DNA of 64,000 bases, taken from Hyphomicrobiales bacterium. GTDB taxonomy: Bacteria > Pseudomonadota > Alphaproteobacteria > Rhizobiales > RI-29. The DNA lies in assembly GCA_016125495.1 (NCBI GenBank), contig WGLQ01000005.1, forward strand, positions 1 through 64,000, in the 5' to 3' direction. The notes beneath the pieces are model-generated. The model saw only the letters and a program-made list of their open reading frames with translations, was not told the DNA's origin and did no database searches. The translations under genes were made by a program, and so were the position numbers. Positions 27,627 to 37,235 of the stretch are shown here, piece after piece (within the stretch, counting starts at the first letter, position 1; every line of letters begins with the position of its first letter).

Positions 27627-27875
27627 ATGGCCGGACACGGCACAACTCCACACTTCTGCAACGACCTCGGCGTCGAGCGCATCTCGATCGGCGTCCGGGA
27701 ATTCCAGTGCATGGGCGCGCGCCCGCCTCACGATCACCCGCACGTCTTCCTCGATATGGGCAGCGACAACCAGATCATCTGCCCCTACTGTTCGACCCTC
27801 TACGTACACGAGGCGAGATTGGCACCGGATCAAAGCGATCCGCCGACCTGCCTGCACACGGGCCATATCCGCTGA
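27627..27875 (+). CDS. zf-CHCC zinc-finger protein (NDUFS6-like)
   Basis: 82 residues. Cys28 (EFQCMGARPP), the PHDHPHVFLDMG block supplying His, and CPYCSTLYV with Cys52 and Cys55 form the zf-CHCC pattern. In mitochondria and alphaproteobacteria this domain occurs in the NDUFS6/13-kDa zinc subunit linked to respiratory complex I, though many bacterial copies stand alone. The ATG at 27627 is the first sensible start; the longer frame upstream lacks protein character. No complex I genes are nearby. Confidence 0.83.
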   Translation: MAGHGTTPHFCNDLGVERISIGVREFQCMGARPPHDHPHVFLDMGSDNQIICPYCSTLYVHEARLAPDQSDPPTCLHTGHIR

Positions 27876-27975
27876 GGCGGCTCGCCGGTGCGCCCGATCG
27901 GTGTCCTGTGGACAGTGGAGAAGTCGGTAGACCTCGAGGCCAGGGCGCCGGGCCGGCGGTTGATGACGGTCAGCG

Positions 27976-29265
27976 ATGAGCGGGACGGGTGAGCGACCGG
28001 TCTTGATCGCGGGGGCGGGGATCGCGGGGCTCGCGACGGCCCTCGCGCTCGCCCGGCGCGGCATGGTGTCGTCTCTCCTCGAGCGGTCGGCCAAGCTCAG
28101 CGAGGCCGGCGCCGGCATCCAGCTCGGACCCAATGCGACGCGGATCCTCGGACAATTGGGCCTCGGCGAGAGGCTGGCGGCCGTCAGCGCGGAGCCGAGG
28201 GCCATCGTGGTGCGCGATGGCCATGGCGCGGGTGCGCTGCTCTCGCGTATTCCGATCGGTAGTGAGATGCGGCGGCGGTTCGGCGCGCCCTATCTCGTCC
28301 TCCACCGCGCCGCGCTCCAGGGGCTGCTGGTCGATGCCGTCGGGGCCGAGCCCATGATCCGCCTCGAACTCGGCAAGCGCGTCACGGGGTGGCGCCTGCG
28401 TGAGACCGGTGCCGTCGGCCGGAACGAGGTCGAGGCCGAGGTCGAGGAAGGGGATGCGGCGGACGGCGGTCGGCCGGGGTGGATCGCCAAGCGCGCCGGT
28501 TGCGGGCTGGTCGTGGCGGACGGCATCTGGTCGCGGCTGCGAAAGGAGGTGCTCGGCGGGGACGCACGCCCGCCTCGGCTCGCGGGCAAGTCCGCGTCGC
28601 GCGCCCTGATCGCACCCGCCGACTTGCCGAGTTCGATCGCCGCCGACGAGGTGGGGCTGTGGCTGCTGGCGCATGCGCACGTCGTCCACTATCCCGTGAC
28701 GCCCGGCGGAGCCGTCAACGTGGTGGTCGTTCTCGACGAAGGGATCGTCGAGCGGGGTGATGGAACCGCGCATCATCTGCCCTGGGAGCGTGATGTCGCC
28801 GAGGAGGCTCTGGCGGGTGCGCTCAGCGGGGCGGCGCGGCCGCTGCGCGAACTCGTCGAGGCCGGTCGCGGCTGGCGCTGCTGGCCGCTCGCGGTGATGC
28901 ACGCGCCGCACGTCTGGGCGCGCGACGGGGCGGTGCTCGTGGGGGACGCGGCGCATCCCGTGCTGCCGTTCCTTGCCCAAGGCGGTGGGTTGGCGATCGA
29001 GGATGCCTCCGTGCTGGCCGAGGAACTGGCGCACGAGGCCGAAGGGGGCGGCGGGCTCGACGCCGAGCGGTTCATGGCCGCCGCGCGGCGCTATCAGGCC
29101 CGGCGGGTTTCGCGGGCGCGGCGCCTGCAGGGGGCCTCGATCCGAAACGGACGCATCTACCATCTTTCGGGCGTGGCCCGGCTCGTGCGCAATGCCGCCA
29201 TGCGGGCGCTGCCGGCGAGGGCGCTGCTCGCGCCCTACGGCTGGATCTACGGGTATGTCCGCTGA
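27976..29265 (+). CDS. FAD-dependent monooxygenase (salicylate hydroxylase-like)
   Basis: 429 residues of the class A flavoprotein hydroxylase fold. VLIAGAGIAGLATALALARR is the N-terminal Rossmann GxGxxG FAD site, GAGIQLGPNATRILGQLGL follows, and AVLVGDAAHPVLPFLAQGGG is the second FAD motif (GD-x6-P). The usual middle DG motif appears as LVVADGIWSRLR. These enzymes hydroxylate aromatic or related substrates with NAD(P)H and oxygen. It is convergent with the symporter gene (60-base gap) and follows the zf-CHCC gene by 100 bases. Substrate unknown. Confidence 0.88.
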   Translation: MSGTGERPVLIAGAGIAGLATALALARRGMVSSLLERSAKLSEAGAGIQLGPNATRILGQLGLGERLAAVSAEPRAIVVRDGHGAGALLSRIPIGSEMRRRFGAPYLVLHRAALQGLLVDAVGAEPMIRLELGKRVTGWRLRETGAVGRNEVEAEVEEGDAADGGRPGWIAKRAGCGLVVADGIWSRLRKEVLGGDARPPRLAGKSASRALIAPADLPSSIAADEVGLWLLAHAHVVHYPVTPGGAVNVVVVLDEGIVERGDGTAHHLPWERDVAEEALAGALSGAARPLRELVEAGRGWRCWPLAVMHAPHVWARDGAVLVGDAAHPVLPFLAQGGGLAIEDASVLAEELAHEAEGGGGLDAERFMAAARRYQARRVSRARRLQGASIRNGRIYHLSGVARLVRNAAMRALPARALLAPYGWIYGYVR

Positions 29266-29325
29266 GCCGGTCTGGCCAACCGCAAGGCGTGGTGGTGGGT
29301 ACGGCGTGGTTCGCAGCGACCGCGG

Positions 29326-31284
29326 TCAGCTGCGCAATGCTTCCCCGGTATCGCTGACGTCGCCGATGTCGTCGATCAGTGCCTCGACGCGGCGACGAGG
29401 TGGCGTCGACATTTCGAGCTGGTAGGCCAGGAACCAGAGTACGATCACGCCGCCGCCCCAGAAGATGATCTGCCAGGCCCAGATCGACGGCAGACCCAGT
29501 ACCCAGGTCGAGGCATCGTTCGGGTCGCCGAGGATCGCATTGCCGGTGACGAGCCCGGGACCGATCGCGAAAAACATCCACAGCACGGTCAGCACCCAGC
29601 CGGCGGGGATCAGCGCCCGGCGCTCGGTGGGCAGGTTCGCATGCGCGCGCAGGAAGCCGTGGAAGCGCATGCGATGCTCGGTCGCCTCGCGGCTCTGCGT
29701 CAGCGCGGAGAACACGACGGCGACAAGGAGGTTGGCCGCGAGGCCCCAGAGTGCCGAGTGGATGGTGAACGGCCAGCGACCCCAGGGCAGCGCATACCCC
29801 AAGGCGGCGGCAATCTGACCGCCGAGCTTTTCGGTGAGCACGACCGCGACGATGCCGGCGATCAACCCCATCGTGATGCCGGTGCGGGTCAGCCATGGAA
29901 CATAGCAGACGGCGATCAGCGCCGGCCACATCTGGACACCGAGCGCGATGGCGATGCCGCCGAGCAAGACGAGCGCGTCGCTGGTCAGGAGCGCGGCGGC
30001 GGTCGCCACGACCAGTACGATCAGCACCATCAGCCGTGCGATCCCACGCTGCAGGCCATGGCTGGCCGAGGGCACGACGAAGTGCTTGACGAGGTCGCGC
30101 GTCAGCAAACCCGAAAGGGTCGAGAGGTAGACCGCTCCGGTAGATTGCATCGCGGCGATGGCGGCGAGCGCCAGGAGGCCGGCGAGCCAGGGCATGCCGA
30201 CGGAGAACGCGGTGATGAGCGAGGGCACGAGCAGACCCTGCTCGCCGGGCGCAATCGGATCGAGCCGGTTGGACACGAGGCCGTCGGCCTCTGGCGCCGC
30301 GTTCATGATGGCATCGGCGCCGAGCAGATGGCCGCCGATGCCCTGGATGGCGGCGGCAACGAACAGCACGATGCCGATCACGAAGGCCGATGCCCAGACC
30401 TGCTGAGAGGCGAACGGAGCAGGGTCGCGGCTGGCGAATGCCCACATCGTGAAGATCGGGGTCGCCTGGATGCCCAGCATCGCGATCATGTACGAGAAAA
30501 TCATCATGGCGGTCCAGGGTCCGCCTTCCGCAGCCGGGCCGCTCGTGACGAGCTGGATCACTCCGGGCACCGCGAGGTAGTGGGAGTGACCATCCGGCGT
30601 GCGCACGGGGTCGAGTTCGCCGATGAGGGCGATGCCACGCTTCAAGGCATCGAAGCCGCCGATCGCCTCGAGAGTCATGTAGCCGAGGGTGATCATGCCG
30701 GCGACCAGCAACAGCCCCTGGAGGGTCGCGACGGCAGCAACAGCCCGCAGGCCCCCGATGGCGACGTAGACGAGAACGCCGGCCGCGAGGGCGAGGATCG
30801 CGAAATCGGCCGGGATCTCGCCCGCGCTCACGTATTGCACGAGTTGGCCCGAGACCTGGAACTGAAGCGCGATCAGCGGCACCGAGAACATGATCGCAAC
30901 GAGCACGACCAGGAGCCGCACAGCGTCCCCACGGAAGTAGGAAGCGAACATCTCGCCCGGCGTCACGAAGCCGAAGCGCTTGCCGATCATCCACTGACGC
31001 TTGAGGAAAAGGACGCCGGTGAGCGGTATGACGATCGCATAGAACGAGGTGTAGGCGTACTGGAAGCCGTCGGCGTAGATGAGGCCCGGGTGGCCGAGGA
31101 AGGTGGCGCCCGAAAAGGAGGTCGCCGTCGCCGCGACCACGAAGATCCAGAACGGGACCGAACGACCGGCAATGAGATAGTCGGTCGCCGAGCGAGCCGA
31201 GAGAGCGCCGCGAAACGCCAGGACAACGCAGCACAGCCAGTACGCGGCGACGCAAGCGATCAGCCAGAAAACCTTGTCGTCCAT
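29326..31284 (-). CDS. Sodium:solute symporter family protein
   Basis: 652 residues with about 13-14 membrane helices. The SSS signature region is SATDYLIAGRSVPFWIFVVA then ATATSFSGATFLGHPGLIYA, with RFGFVTPGEMFASYF after helix 3 and ALAAIAAMQSTGAVYLSTLS in the Na2-site region. A long hydrophilic C-terminal tail follows the last helices. Homologues take up monocarboxylates, amino acids or vitamins; nothing here decides between them. The start is set at the ATG giving MDDKVFWLIAC; the frame upstream is not protein-like. Over 750 bases upstream are without genes and contain a strong hairpin. Confidence 0.9.
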   Translation of the reverse strand: MDDKVFWLIACVAAYWLCCVVLAFRGALSARSATDYLIAGRSVPFWIFVVAATATSFSGATFLGHPGLIYADGFQYAYTSFYAIVIPLTGVLFLKRQWMIGKRFGFVTPGEMFASYFRGDAVRLLVVLVAIMFSVPLIALQFQVSGQLVQYVSAGEIPADFAILALAAGVLVYVAIGGLRAVAAVATLQGLLLVAGMITLGYMTLEAIGGFDALKRGIALIGELDPVRTPDGHSHYLAVPGVIQLVTSGPAAEGGPWTAMMIFSYMIAMLGIQATPIFTMWAFASRDPAPFASQQVWASAFVIGIVLFVAAAIQGIGGHLLGADAIMNAAPEADGLVSNRLDPIAPGEQGLLVPSLITAFSVGMPWLAGLLALAAIAAMQSTGAVYLSTLSGLLTRDLVKHFVVPSASHGLQRGIARLMVLIVLVVATAAALLTSDALVLLGGIAIALGVQMWPALIAVCYVPWLTRTGITMGLIAGIVAVVLTEKLGGQIAAALGYALPWGRWPFTIHSALWGLAANLLVAVVFSALTQSREATEHRMRFHGFLRAHANLPTERRALIPAGWVLTVLWMFFAIGPGLVTGNAILGDPNDASTWVLGLPSIWAWQIIFWGGGVIVLWFLAYQLEMSTPPRRRVEALIDDIGDVSDTGEALRS

Positions 31285-32053
31285 GGTCGTGCCCGAGCCT
31301 CCAACGAGCGTGCGCAGCCACCGAGCGCCAGCGTCGGCCAAGCCCACGGCAGACGCATGGCGGCCTCGCGGTACGTCGAAATCCTTTAGAAACAATCGGC
31401 TGGCGCGTAAATGGTCAATAGCGCACGGCACGCAAGCTTAACCCGGTCGCACGTCGGCCCCGACCTTGGCGCCGCGCGAAGCACACCTCGGCAAGGATGC
31501 CGCCACCATACGACGCCGGATGGAGCCGGGCCCGACGCGAACGAGCCGCCGTCGGCGAACAGTCCCGACGGCGGCTCCACCCCGCTCATGCATGCCAAAG
31601 GCCCTCTTGGCCGGGTGGTTCTAGCAGATCTCCTGGGACGTGGAAGTCGCGGCCGGTGTGCCGATGACGATTGAGGAATAAATTGTGTTGTTCGAGTTGC
31701 CGGGGGATGCCGGTCGTCCCCGGGCCGGGCATCCGATGCGCTGAGAACTTGACTTCGGCCATGGGGGAGTGACTGCGGGCGCAACGGCATGGATTGCCAA
31801 CAGTTCCCGTCGCGGCCCTCGGCGGTTCGTCAAGCGTGGCCTTGTCGATGCGCCTTCGAGCGGGAGACGGTCCCCAGGTCGCCGTGTCGAATGTTCGCCG
31901 GATGTCCCGAGTGGCAATGTGACGAATGAGCGACAGCTAAGCGGAAAATATCGCCTTGTGGATCCCGGCCGCCTCTGGATATCTCGGACGCGGACCCGGC
32001 ATGCGGGGGGGGACTCGTTGCGCGTTGCGGGGCGACCGGCGCTCTGCGGCCGG
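31285..32053. other. Long intergenic region without a recognised gene
   Basis: Between the symporter start and the AsmA-like stop, both on the minus strand. Open frames here are Arg/Pro-rich and look like GC-rich noise. The visible content is one strong hairpin (31543-31577) and an AT-richer patch around 31660-31700 that may hold a promoter. No RNA gene was recognised. Confidence 0.6.
31543..31577. other. Perfect 13-bp GC-rich hairpin
   Basis: GAGCCGCCGTCGG (31543-31555) and CCGACGGCGGCTC (31565-31577) are exact complements around a nine-base loop. It lies 259 bases upstream of the symporter start. Neither strand has a following T run, so it is not a standard intrinsic terminator; it could act as a leader structure or a factor-assisted terminator. 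Confidence 0.55.
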
Positions 32054-33772
32054 TCAGCCGCCACCTGCTCCGGCTGTCCCCGTCGAGGGTGGCAGCGGGG
32101 CGTTGCCCGGAGTGAAACTTCCGCTCGTGCCATCCGGTGTCACCGCGCCCTGGCGCGGCGCCAGATCCTCGTAGTGGATGCTCGGCTGGGTCCAAGGGCC
32201 CTTCAGCATCAGGACCGATGGATCGGCGCGCGTTGCGGCGCTCGCTGCCGTGTCGAGTTCGTCGACGTCGATGCGCATGTAGAGGCGCTGCTGGGCGAGA
32301 TTGACCGAACCATCGACGATCAGTGTGCCACTGCCGGTCTCGAGCCGGACGCGGTCGCAGAAGGCGTTGCCACCTCGCAGCGTGAAGTTGGCCTCGAGTT
32401 GGTCGAACTCCGTCCGGTTGCCCGCGCTCGGCGGCCAGCCGTGCAGCGTGCCCTGACGGGCCAGGGTCGCGAGCCCGGCGAGATCCATCGCAAGACTGCC
32501 GCCGTCCGGAATGGTCAACGCCAGGCCGCCAGCGAGGTTCTCGAGCAACTCGCCGGGTGAGCCTCCACTCGACTTGAGGTGCAACTGGGCGCTACCCACC
32601 CCGCGCAAAGCGGCGAGGTCGGAAAAGGGGGCCAAGAGGCGGTCGATCTCGACCGTCGTCGCCTCGCTCCGCAATTGCAGGTGGAAGGTCTGCGGTGCGC
32701 CGTTCGCGCCGGGAGCATCGAGGGTCAACTCGATCTGGCCGTTGAGCATCCCGCCCGCGACAGCCGATTCGGCGGCATCCGCAAGGAGCCGCCCCTGGCG
32801 GAGCGTCACGGACAGGGCCGTGCGCCCTAGTTCGAGTGTGCCGGCGTCGATCTGCTCGGCCGAGAGGCGCAAATCGGCGTCGAGGTTGTGCATCGCTTGC
32901 TCGAGAAGGTGGGCAAGCTCCGTCGTCCACGCCGAGGGGGCCGGGGTCGCGCCGTCCGCGGCGACCAGAGCATCGGTCAGCTCGAGGCGCGTGAACGCGA
33001 GCGTGGCATCGATGTTCGGCTGCTGGCCGGAGAGATCGATGGACAGAAAGCCCTGCGCCATGCTCTGGCCGTAGCGCAACGTCGTGTCCTCGATCGCCGC
33101 CTTGCCGCCGCCGTAGGTCAGATCGCCGGCGAGTGAAAGGCCGCGAAACGGCGTGGCGCGAAGCGGGCCTCCCAGCAGAGCCGCAAAGGGCGAGCCGGCG
33201 GCGATTTCCAGTTTGAGGCGGCCTGCGGCCCTGGGCCCTGCGCCAAGCCGCACATCGCCCGAAAAGCGCAGTCCGAGGCCGCCGCCTTCGAGCGTCACAC
33301 TGGCGGGGCGGGTGGCGGCCGCATCGTTCGCCGGGGGAAGGCGGGCGTCGAGGGAGAGGGCCCCGGGGGCGCCTGCGACATTGAAGGTGGCGCGGGCCGT
33401 GACCTCGTCGTCGGAGCCGTGCGAAAACTCGAGGTTGACGCCTTGGAGCGTCATCGAGCGGTTGCCGCGCACGATCTCGACCGTGCCATCCTCGATCAGC
33501 ACCGAGCGAAAACCGGGCCCGGCGCCTGCCTCGAGCAGTCGCCGCAGCATTGGCTCGAGGGCGGACAGGTCCGGCTCGTCGGGCAGCGCAATGCTCAGCC
33601 GTGGGGAGACGAGGTGCAAGCGCTCGCCGGAGAGGGCGCCGAGAACCGCAGTGGCGGCGGCAGGCACCCTGCTGGCCTCGATGATCTCAGATGCGGCATG
33701 CACACCCGATGCGACCAGGATGGCCGCCGCGAAACCGGTCGTCCATCGCGCCAGGGACACAGGGTTCAGCAC
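32054..33772 (-). CDS. AsmA-like protein
   Basis: 572 residues. An N-terminal hydrophobic helix (TTGFAAAILVASGVHAASEI) precedes a long beta-rich body. The C-terminal half has the AsmA pattern: GSAQLHLKSSGGSPGELLEN, LAGGLALTIPDGGSLAMDLA, FDQLEANFTLRGGNAFCDRV and GTLIVDGSVNLAQQRLYMRI. AsmA-type proteins bridge the inner and outer membranes in lipid transport or outer membrane assembly. The start is taken as GTG at 33772 because GGGAGG lies nine bases before it; an upstream GTG at 33817 lacks such a site. It is divergent from acetoacetyl-CoA synthetase. Confidence 0.8.
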   Translation of the reverse strand: MLNPVSLARWTTGFAAAILVASGVHAASEIIEASRVPAAATAVLGALSGERLHLVSPRLSIALPDEPDLSALEPMLRRLLEAGAGPGFRSVLIEDGTVEIVRGNRSMTLQGVNLEFSHGSDDEVTARATFNVAGAPGALSLDARLPPANDAAATRPASVTLEGGGLGLRFSGDVRLGAGPRAAGRLKLEIAAGSPFAALLGGPLRATPFRGLSLAGDLTYGGGKAAIEDTTLRYGQSMAQGFLSIDLSGQQPNIDATLAFTRLELTDALVAADGATPAPSAWTTELAHLLEQAMHNLDADLRLSAEQIDAGTLELGRTALSVTLRQGRLLADAAESAVAGGMLNGQIELTLDAPGANGAPQTFHLQLRSEATTVEIDRLLAPFSDLAALRGVGSAQLHLKSSGGSPGELLENLAGGLALTIPDGGSLAMDLAGLATLARQGTLHGWPPSAGNRTEFDQLEANFTLRGGNAFCDRVRLETGSGTLIVDGSVNLAQQRLYMRIDVDELDTAASAATRADPSVLMLKGPWTQPSIHYEDLAPRQGAVTPDGTSGSFTPGNAPLPPSTGTAGAGGG

Positions 33773-33995
33773 TTCGAGCCGCCTCCCATCCGCACCCCCG
33801 CGCTCAAGGCGCTCCACGTCGGTCGCGACGTGACCGGTTCAAGTTCCATCCCGTCCCCGGTCCCATGTCCGCACTGCGTGCCGCATGCGAACCGCATCGC
33901 AGCGATAGGATCCGCCGTCCATGCAGCAGGCCTGCTCGACGCCAGGCCATGCCAGTTGCGTGAGCGTCCCGCTTGGCCAGTAGCCATCCGTGCGA

Positions 33996-34016
33996 TTTGG
34001 CGTCTATAGAGCCAAA
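33996..34016. promoter_or_regulatory. Inverted repeat upstream of the acetoacetyl-CoA synthetase gene
   Basis: TTTGGC (33996-34001) and GCCAAA (34011-34016) flank a nine-base AT-rich centre that includes CTATAG. It ends 31 bases before the ATG, overlapping the expected promoter, so it is a candidate operator. The regulator is unknown. Confidence 0.4.
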
Positions 34017-34047
34017 ACTGTGACCGTTTGAGTGCGGAGGCAATGCC

Positions 34048-36018
34048 ATGTCGAACCCCCTTTGGCAACCCGCCGACAGGGCTCAAAAGGAGGCGAACCT
34101 CGCTCGGTTCATGGCATGGGCCGGCGATCGGCACGGGCGCGACTTCGTGGATTGCGAGGCGCTTCATGCCTGGTCGGTCGCTGACACCGCCGCGTTCTGG
34201 GAAGCGGTCTGGGACTTCACGGGCGTCGTCGGCGACAAGGGGGCCGGGCCATTCCTGGTCGATGCCGCGAAGATGCCGGGGGCGCGCTTCTTTCCGAACG
34301 CCAGACTGAATTTCGCCGAGAACCTGTTTCGGCATGGTGGCGAGGCCGATGCGCTGGTCTTCTGGGGTGAGGACAAGGTCAAGCGCCGCATGGGTTGGGG
34401 GGAACTCAACAGGCAGGCGGCGCGCTTCCAGGGCCTGCTCGCCGAACACGCCGTCGACCAGGGGGCTCGCGTTGCCGCCATCATGCCGAACATGCCGGAG
34501 GCCGTCTCGGCCATGCTCGGGGCGGCGGCGAGCGGCTGCATCTGGTCGTCGTGCTCGCCGGATTTCGGGGTCAAGGGCGTGCTCGACCGTTTCGGGCAGA
34601 TCGAGCCCGAGGTGCTGGTCGCCTGCGATGCCTACGTCTACAACGGCAAGATTTTCCCGATGGGGGCCAAGCTCGGCGAGATTGTGGCGGCGCTCCCCAG
34701 CCTCAAGCTCGTGGTGATCGTGCCCTACATGGGAGAGGCCGTGCCGGGCGGGGATGGCGAACTGGCGGGGCTCGACAAGGCGGTCCACTGGGGACGGGCG
34801 GTCGATGCGCGCGGCGAGGAGGTGCCGACGTTCAGGCGCCTGGAATTCTCGCACCCCCTCTATATTCTTTTCTCCTCCGGCACGACGGGCGTTCCGAAAT
34901 GCATCGTCCACTCCGCGGGTGGAACGCTCCTCCAGCACAAGAAGGAGCACGTGCTGCATTGCGACCTGCGGCAGGGCGACAGGCTGTTCTATTTCTCCAC
35001 GTGCGGCTGGATGATGTGGAACTGGCTCGTCTCCGGGCTGGCGAGCGGGGCAACGCTGCTGCTCTTCGACGGCTCTCCCTTCGCGCCGGGGCCGAACATT
35101 CTCTTCGATTATGCCGACGCCGAGCGCATGACGTTCTTCGGCACGTCCGCAAAGTACATCGACAGCCTCAAGAAGGCCGAGGTGCGACCCGCCGCGACGC
35201 ACGACCTTTCGAGCGTACGCGCGATCGCCTCGACCGGCTCGCCGCTCGTTGCCGAGAGCTTCGACTACGTCTACGAGGCGATCAAACGCGACGTGCATCT
35301 CGCGTCGGTGTCCGGCGGCACCGACATCGTTTCGTGCTTCGTCATCGGCAATCCGCTGAAACCCGTCTGGCGCGGCGAGATCCAGGGCCCGGGCCTCGGT
35401 ATGGACATCGACGTGGTCGATGAAGAGGCCCGTCACATGGCACGCGGCAAGGGCGAACTCGTCTGCCGCAATGCATTTCCGTCCATGCCGATCGGATTCT
35501 GGGGCGACCCGGACGGGGCGAAATACCGGGCGGCCTATTTCGAGCGATTTCCAGGCCTCTGGCACCATGGCGATTTCGCCGAGTGGACCGAACACGGGGG
35601 CATGATCATCCATGGCAGATCGGACGCGACTCTCAATCCCGGGGGCGTGCGCATCGGAACGGCGGAGATTTATCGCCAGGTCGAGCAGCTCGGAGAGATC
35701 GTCGAGGCCATCGTGATCGGGCAGGACTGGGACGGCGACGTCCGGGTCGTGCTGTTCGTACGCCTCGCCGAGGGGGTCTCGCTCGATGCCGATCTCGAGC
35801 GGCGCATCCGCCAGCGCATCCGGGACGGCGCTTCGCCGCGTCATGTGCCGAGCAAGATCGTCGCCGTCCGTGACATCCCGCGCACCAAGTCGGGCAAGAT
35901 CACGGAACTCGCGGTGCGCGACATCGTGCACGGCAAGGAGATCAAAAACCGCGAGGCGCTTGCGAACCCCGAGGCGCTCGAACTCTTTCGTGACATCCCC
36001 GAACTCGGGCGTCCCTGA
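34048..36018 (+). CDS. Acetoacetate-CoA ligase (acetoacetyl-CoA synthetase)
   Basis: 656 residues, the usual size. The N-terminal block NPLWQPADRAQKEANLARFM and the ARLNFAENLF segment are typical of AACS and distinguish it from acetyl-CoA synthetase. The adenylation motifs are LFSSGTTGVPKCIVHSAGG, SVSGGTDIVSCF, FAEWTEHGGMIIHGRSDATL and C-terminal PRTKSGKITELAV with the catalytic Lys. It converts acetoacetate, CoA and ATP to acetoacetyl-CoA, feeding ketone body and polyhydroxybutyrate use; a phasin gene lies 3.7 kb away. GGAGG sits seven bases before the ATG. Confidence 0.93.
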   Translation: MSNPLWQPADRAQKEANLARFMAWAGDRHGRDFVDCEALHAWSVADTAAFWEAVWDFTGVVGDKGAGPFLVDAAKMPGARFFPNARLNFAENLFRHGGEADALVFWGEDKVKRRMGWGELNRQAARFQGLLAEHAVDQGARVAAIMPNMPEAVSAMLGAAASGCIWSSCSPDFGVKGVLDRFGQIEPEVLVACDAYVYNGKIFPMGAKLGEIVAALPSLKLVVIVPYMGEAVPGGDGELAGLDKAVHWGRAVDARGEEVPTFRRLEFSHPLYILFSSGTTGVPKCIVHSAGGTLLQHKKEHVLHCDLRQGDRLFYFSTCGWMMWNWLVSGLASGATLLLFDGSPFAPGPNILFDYADAERMTFFGTSAKYIDSLKKAEVRPAATHDLSSVRAIASTGSPLVAESFDYVYEAIKRDVHLASVSGGTDIVSCFVIGNPLKPVWRGEIQGPGLGMDIDVVDEEARHMARGKGELVCRNAFPSMPIGFWGDPDGAKYRAAYFERFPGLWHHGDFAEWTEHGGMIIHGRSDATLNPGGVRIGTAEIYRQVEQLGEIVEAIVIGQDWDGDVRVVLFVRLAEGVSLDADLERRIRQRIRDGASPRHVPSKIVAVRDIPRTKSGKITELAVRDIVHGKEIKNREALANPEALELFRDIPELGRP

Positions 36019-36113
36019 GCGGAGGGCGTACCCGATCGGCCGCGGTCATGGCCGCAAGACGCGGGGCGCCCGCACCGTCTCGCCTCGCCCCCGCGTGCCG
36101 CTGGCGCAAGGGG

Positions 36114-36290
36114 TCAGGACCCTCCCGTCCTACCTTTGGCGTCCCTTGTATGGGAGGCGTCGGTGGGTCTGCTCGCGATCTTAATGATGAGGAAAACAAA
36201 AATCGCGAGTGTGACGACGAGCACCAGTACGAGACCCCACAGCGCGATGGCCGCGAGCGGATCGGTGTCGAGGAGGGCGATGAGGTCCAT
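36114..36290 (-). CDS. Small single-pass membrane protein
   Basis: 58 residues: MDLIALLDTDPLAAIALWGL, a strongly hydrophobic helix (VLVLVVTLAIFVFLIIKI) and a basic hydrophilic tail. CGGAG lies six bases before this ATG; the in-frame ATG two codons earlier abuts the same site and is less likely. The helix stops sharply at KIASRP, as expected for N-out/C-in topology. No family recognised. It is convergent with the acetoacetyl-CoA synthetase gene. Confidence 0.55.
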   Translation of the reverse strand: MDLIALLDTDPLAAIALWGLVLVLVVTLAIFVFLIIKIASRPTDASHTRDAKGRTGGS

Positions 36291-36407
36291 GGACATCTCC
36301 GAATTGGCTGGAGCCTGCCGACCGGCCCGGCAGCCGGCCGCGGCTCGACCATCTTCCTGTCGGTCGCAAGGCACATTGATCCCGATCAAGAGACGGGCGA
36401 ACGGTTC

Positions 36408-37193
36408 TCAGCTGTTGGACCAACCCAGCAGCCGATCCCGCCAGACCAAGCCTTCGCGCGTCGTGCCGCGCGGGCGGTATTCGCAGCCGACCCAACCCCG
36501 ATAGTCCATGTCGTCGAGGGCGGTGAGGACGGCGCGATAGTCGACCTCGCCCTGGTCGGGCTCGCCGCGATCGGGAACGGCTGCAATCTGGACGTGGCCG
36601 ATCAGGTCACGCCAGTCGGCGAGCCCGGTGAGGATATCGCCGGCGATGATCTGGCGGTGGTAGACGTCGAACTGCAGACGAACCGAAGGCTCGTCGATCT
36701 CGGCGATCAGCGCGCGGGCATCGGTGAAGTCGCTGAGGAAATATCCCGGCATGTCGCGGCGGTTGATGGGCTCGATCATCAGCTCGATGCCGCGCTCGGC
36801 CAGACGGCGCGCGGCGGAGCGCACATTCGCCACATAACAATCCCACGCCCGCTGGTCGCGCGGATCGCCGAGCCCGGCCATGACATGGATGCGTTCAACT
36901 TTCGTCGCCTCGGCATAGGTGATGGCGCGGTCGATGGAACGCTCGAAGCGGGGTTCTGCTCCGGGCAGGCAGGCGAGACCGCGTTCGCCCGCTGCCCAGT
37001 CGCCGGGGTCGGCATTGAAGAGGGCCAGTGTCAGCCCCGAGCGTGCCATCGCCTCGGCGATCCGCTCGGGTGGCTCGGCGTAGGGGAACTGGCATTCGAC
37101 GGCCGCAAAGCCAGCGGCGGCCGCCGCCGCGAAACGCTCGAGGAACGGGCGTTCCTCAAAGAGCATGGTGATGTTGGCGGCAAGACGGGGCAC
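36408..37193 (-). CDS. Hydroxypyruvate isomerase family TIM-barrel protein
   Basis: 261 residues, matching Hyi/OtnI length. It starts MPRLAANITMLFEERPFLER, typical of the family, and carries the barrel metal and catalytic acids in LMIEPINRRDMPGYFL, VRLQFDVYHRQIIAGDI and GWVGCEYRPRG. Members interconvert hydroxypyruvate and tartronate semialdehyde, or isomerise 2-oxo-tetronates. No glyoxylate or tetronate genes are adjacent, so the exact substrate stays open. Translation begins at GTG. Confidence 0.88.
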   Translation of the reverse strand: MPRLAANITMLFEERPFLERFAAAAAAGFAAVECQFPYAEPPERIAEAMARSGLTLALFNADPGDWAAGERGLACLPGAEPRFERSIDRAITYAEATKVERIHVMAGLGDPRDQRAWDCYVANVRSAARRLAERGIELMIEPINRRDMPGYFLSDFTDARALIAEIDEPSVRLQFDVYHRQIIAGDILTGLADWRDLIGHVQIAAVPDRGEPDQGEVDYRAVLTALDDMDYRGWVGCEYRPRGTTREGLVWRDRLLGWSNS

Positions 37194-37235
37194 GGCGGCA
37201 CTCGCGGATGATCTCAGGGTGTCTCGTCGCTGCCC

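Noticed and set aside
29641-31389. 582-codon frame antisense to the symporter
   Set aside because: Highly charged, no hydrophobic pattern; mirror image of a membrane protein gene.
31621-32133. 170-codon frame on the minus strand in the long intergenic region
   Set aside because: Arg/Pro/Ser-rich with no convincing start or motif, and it overlaps the AsmA-like gene end in another frame.
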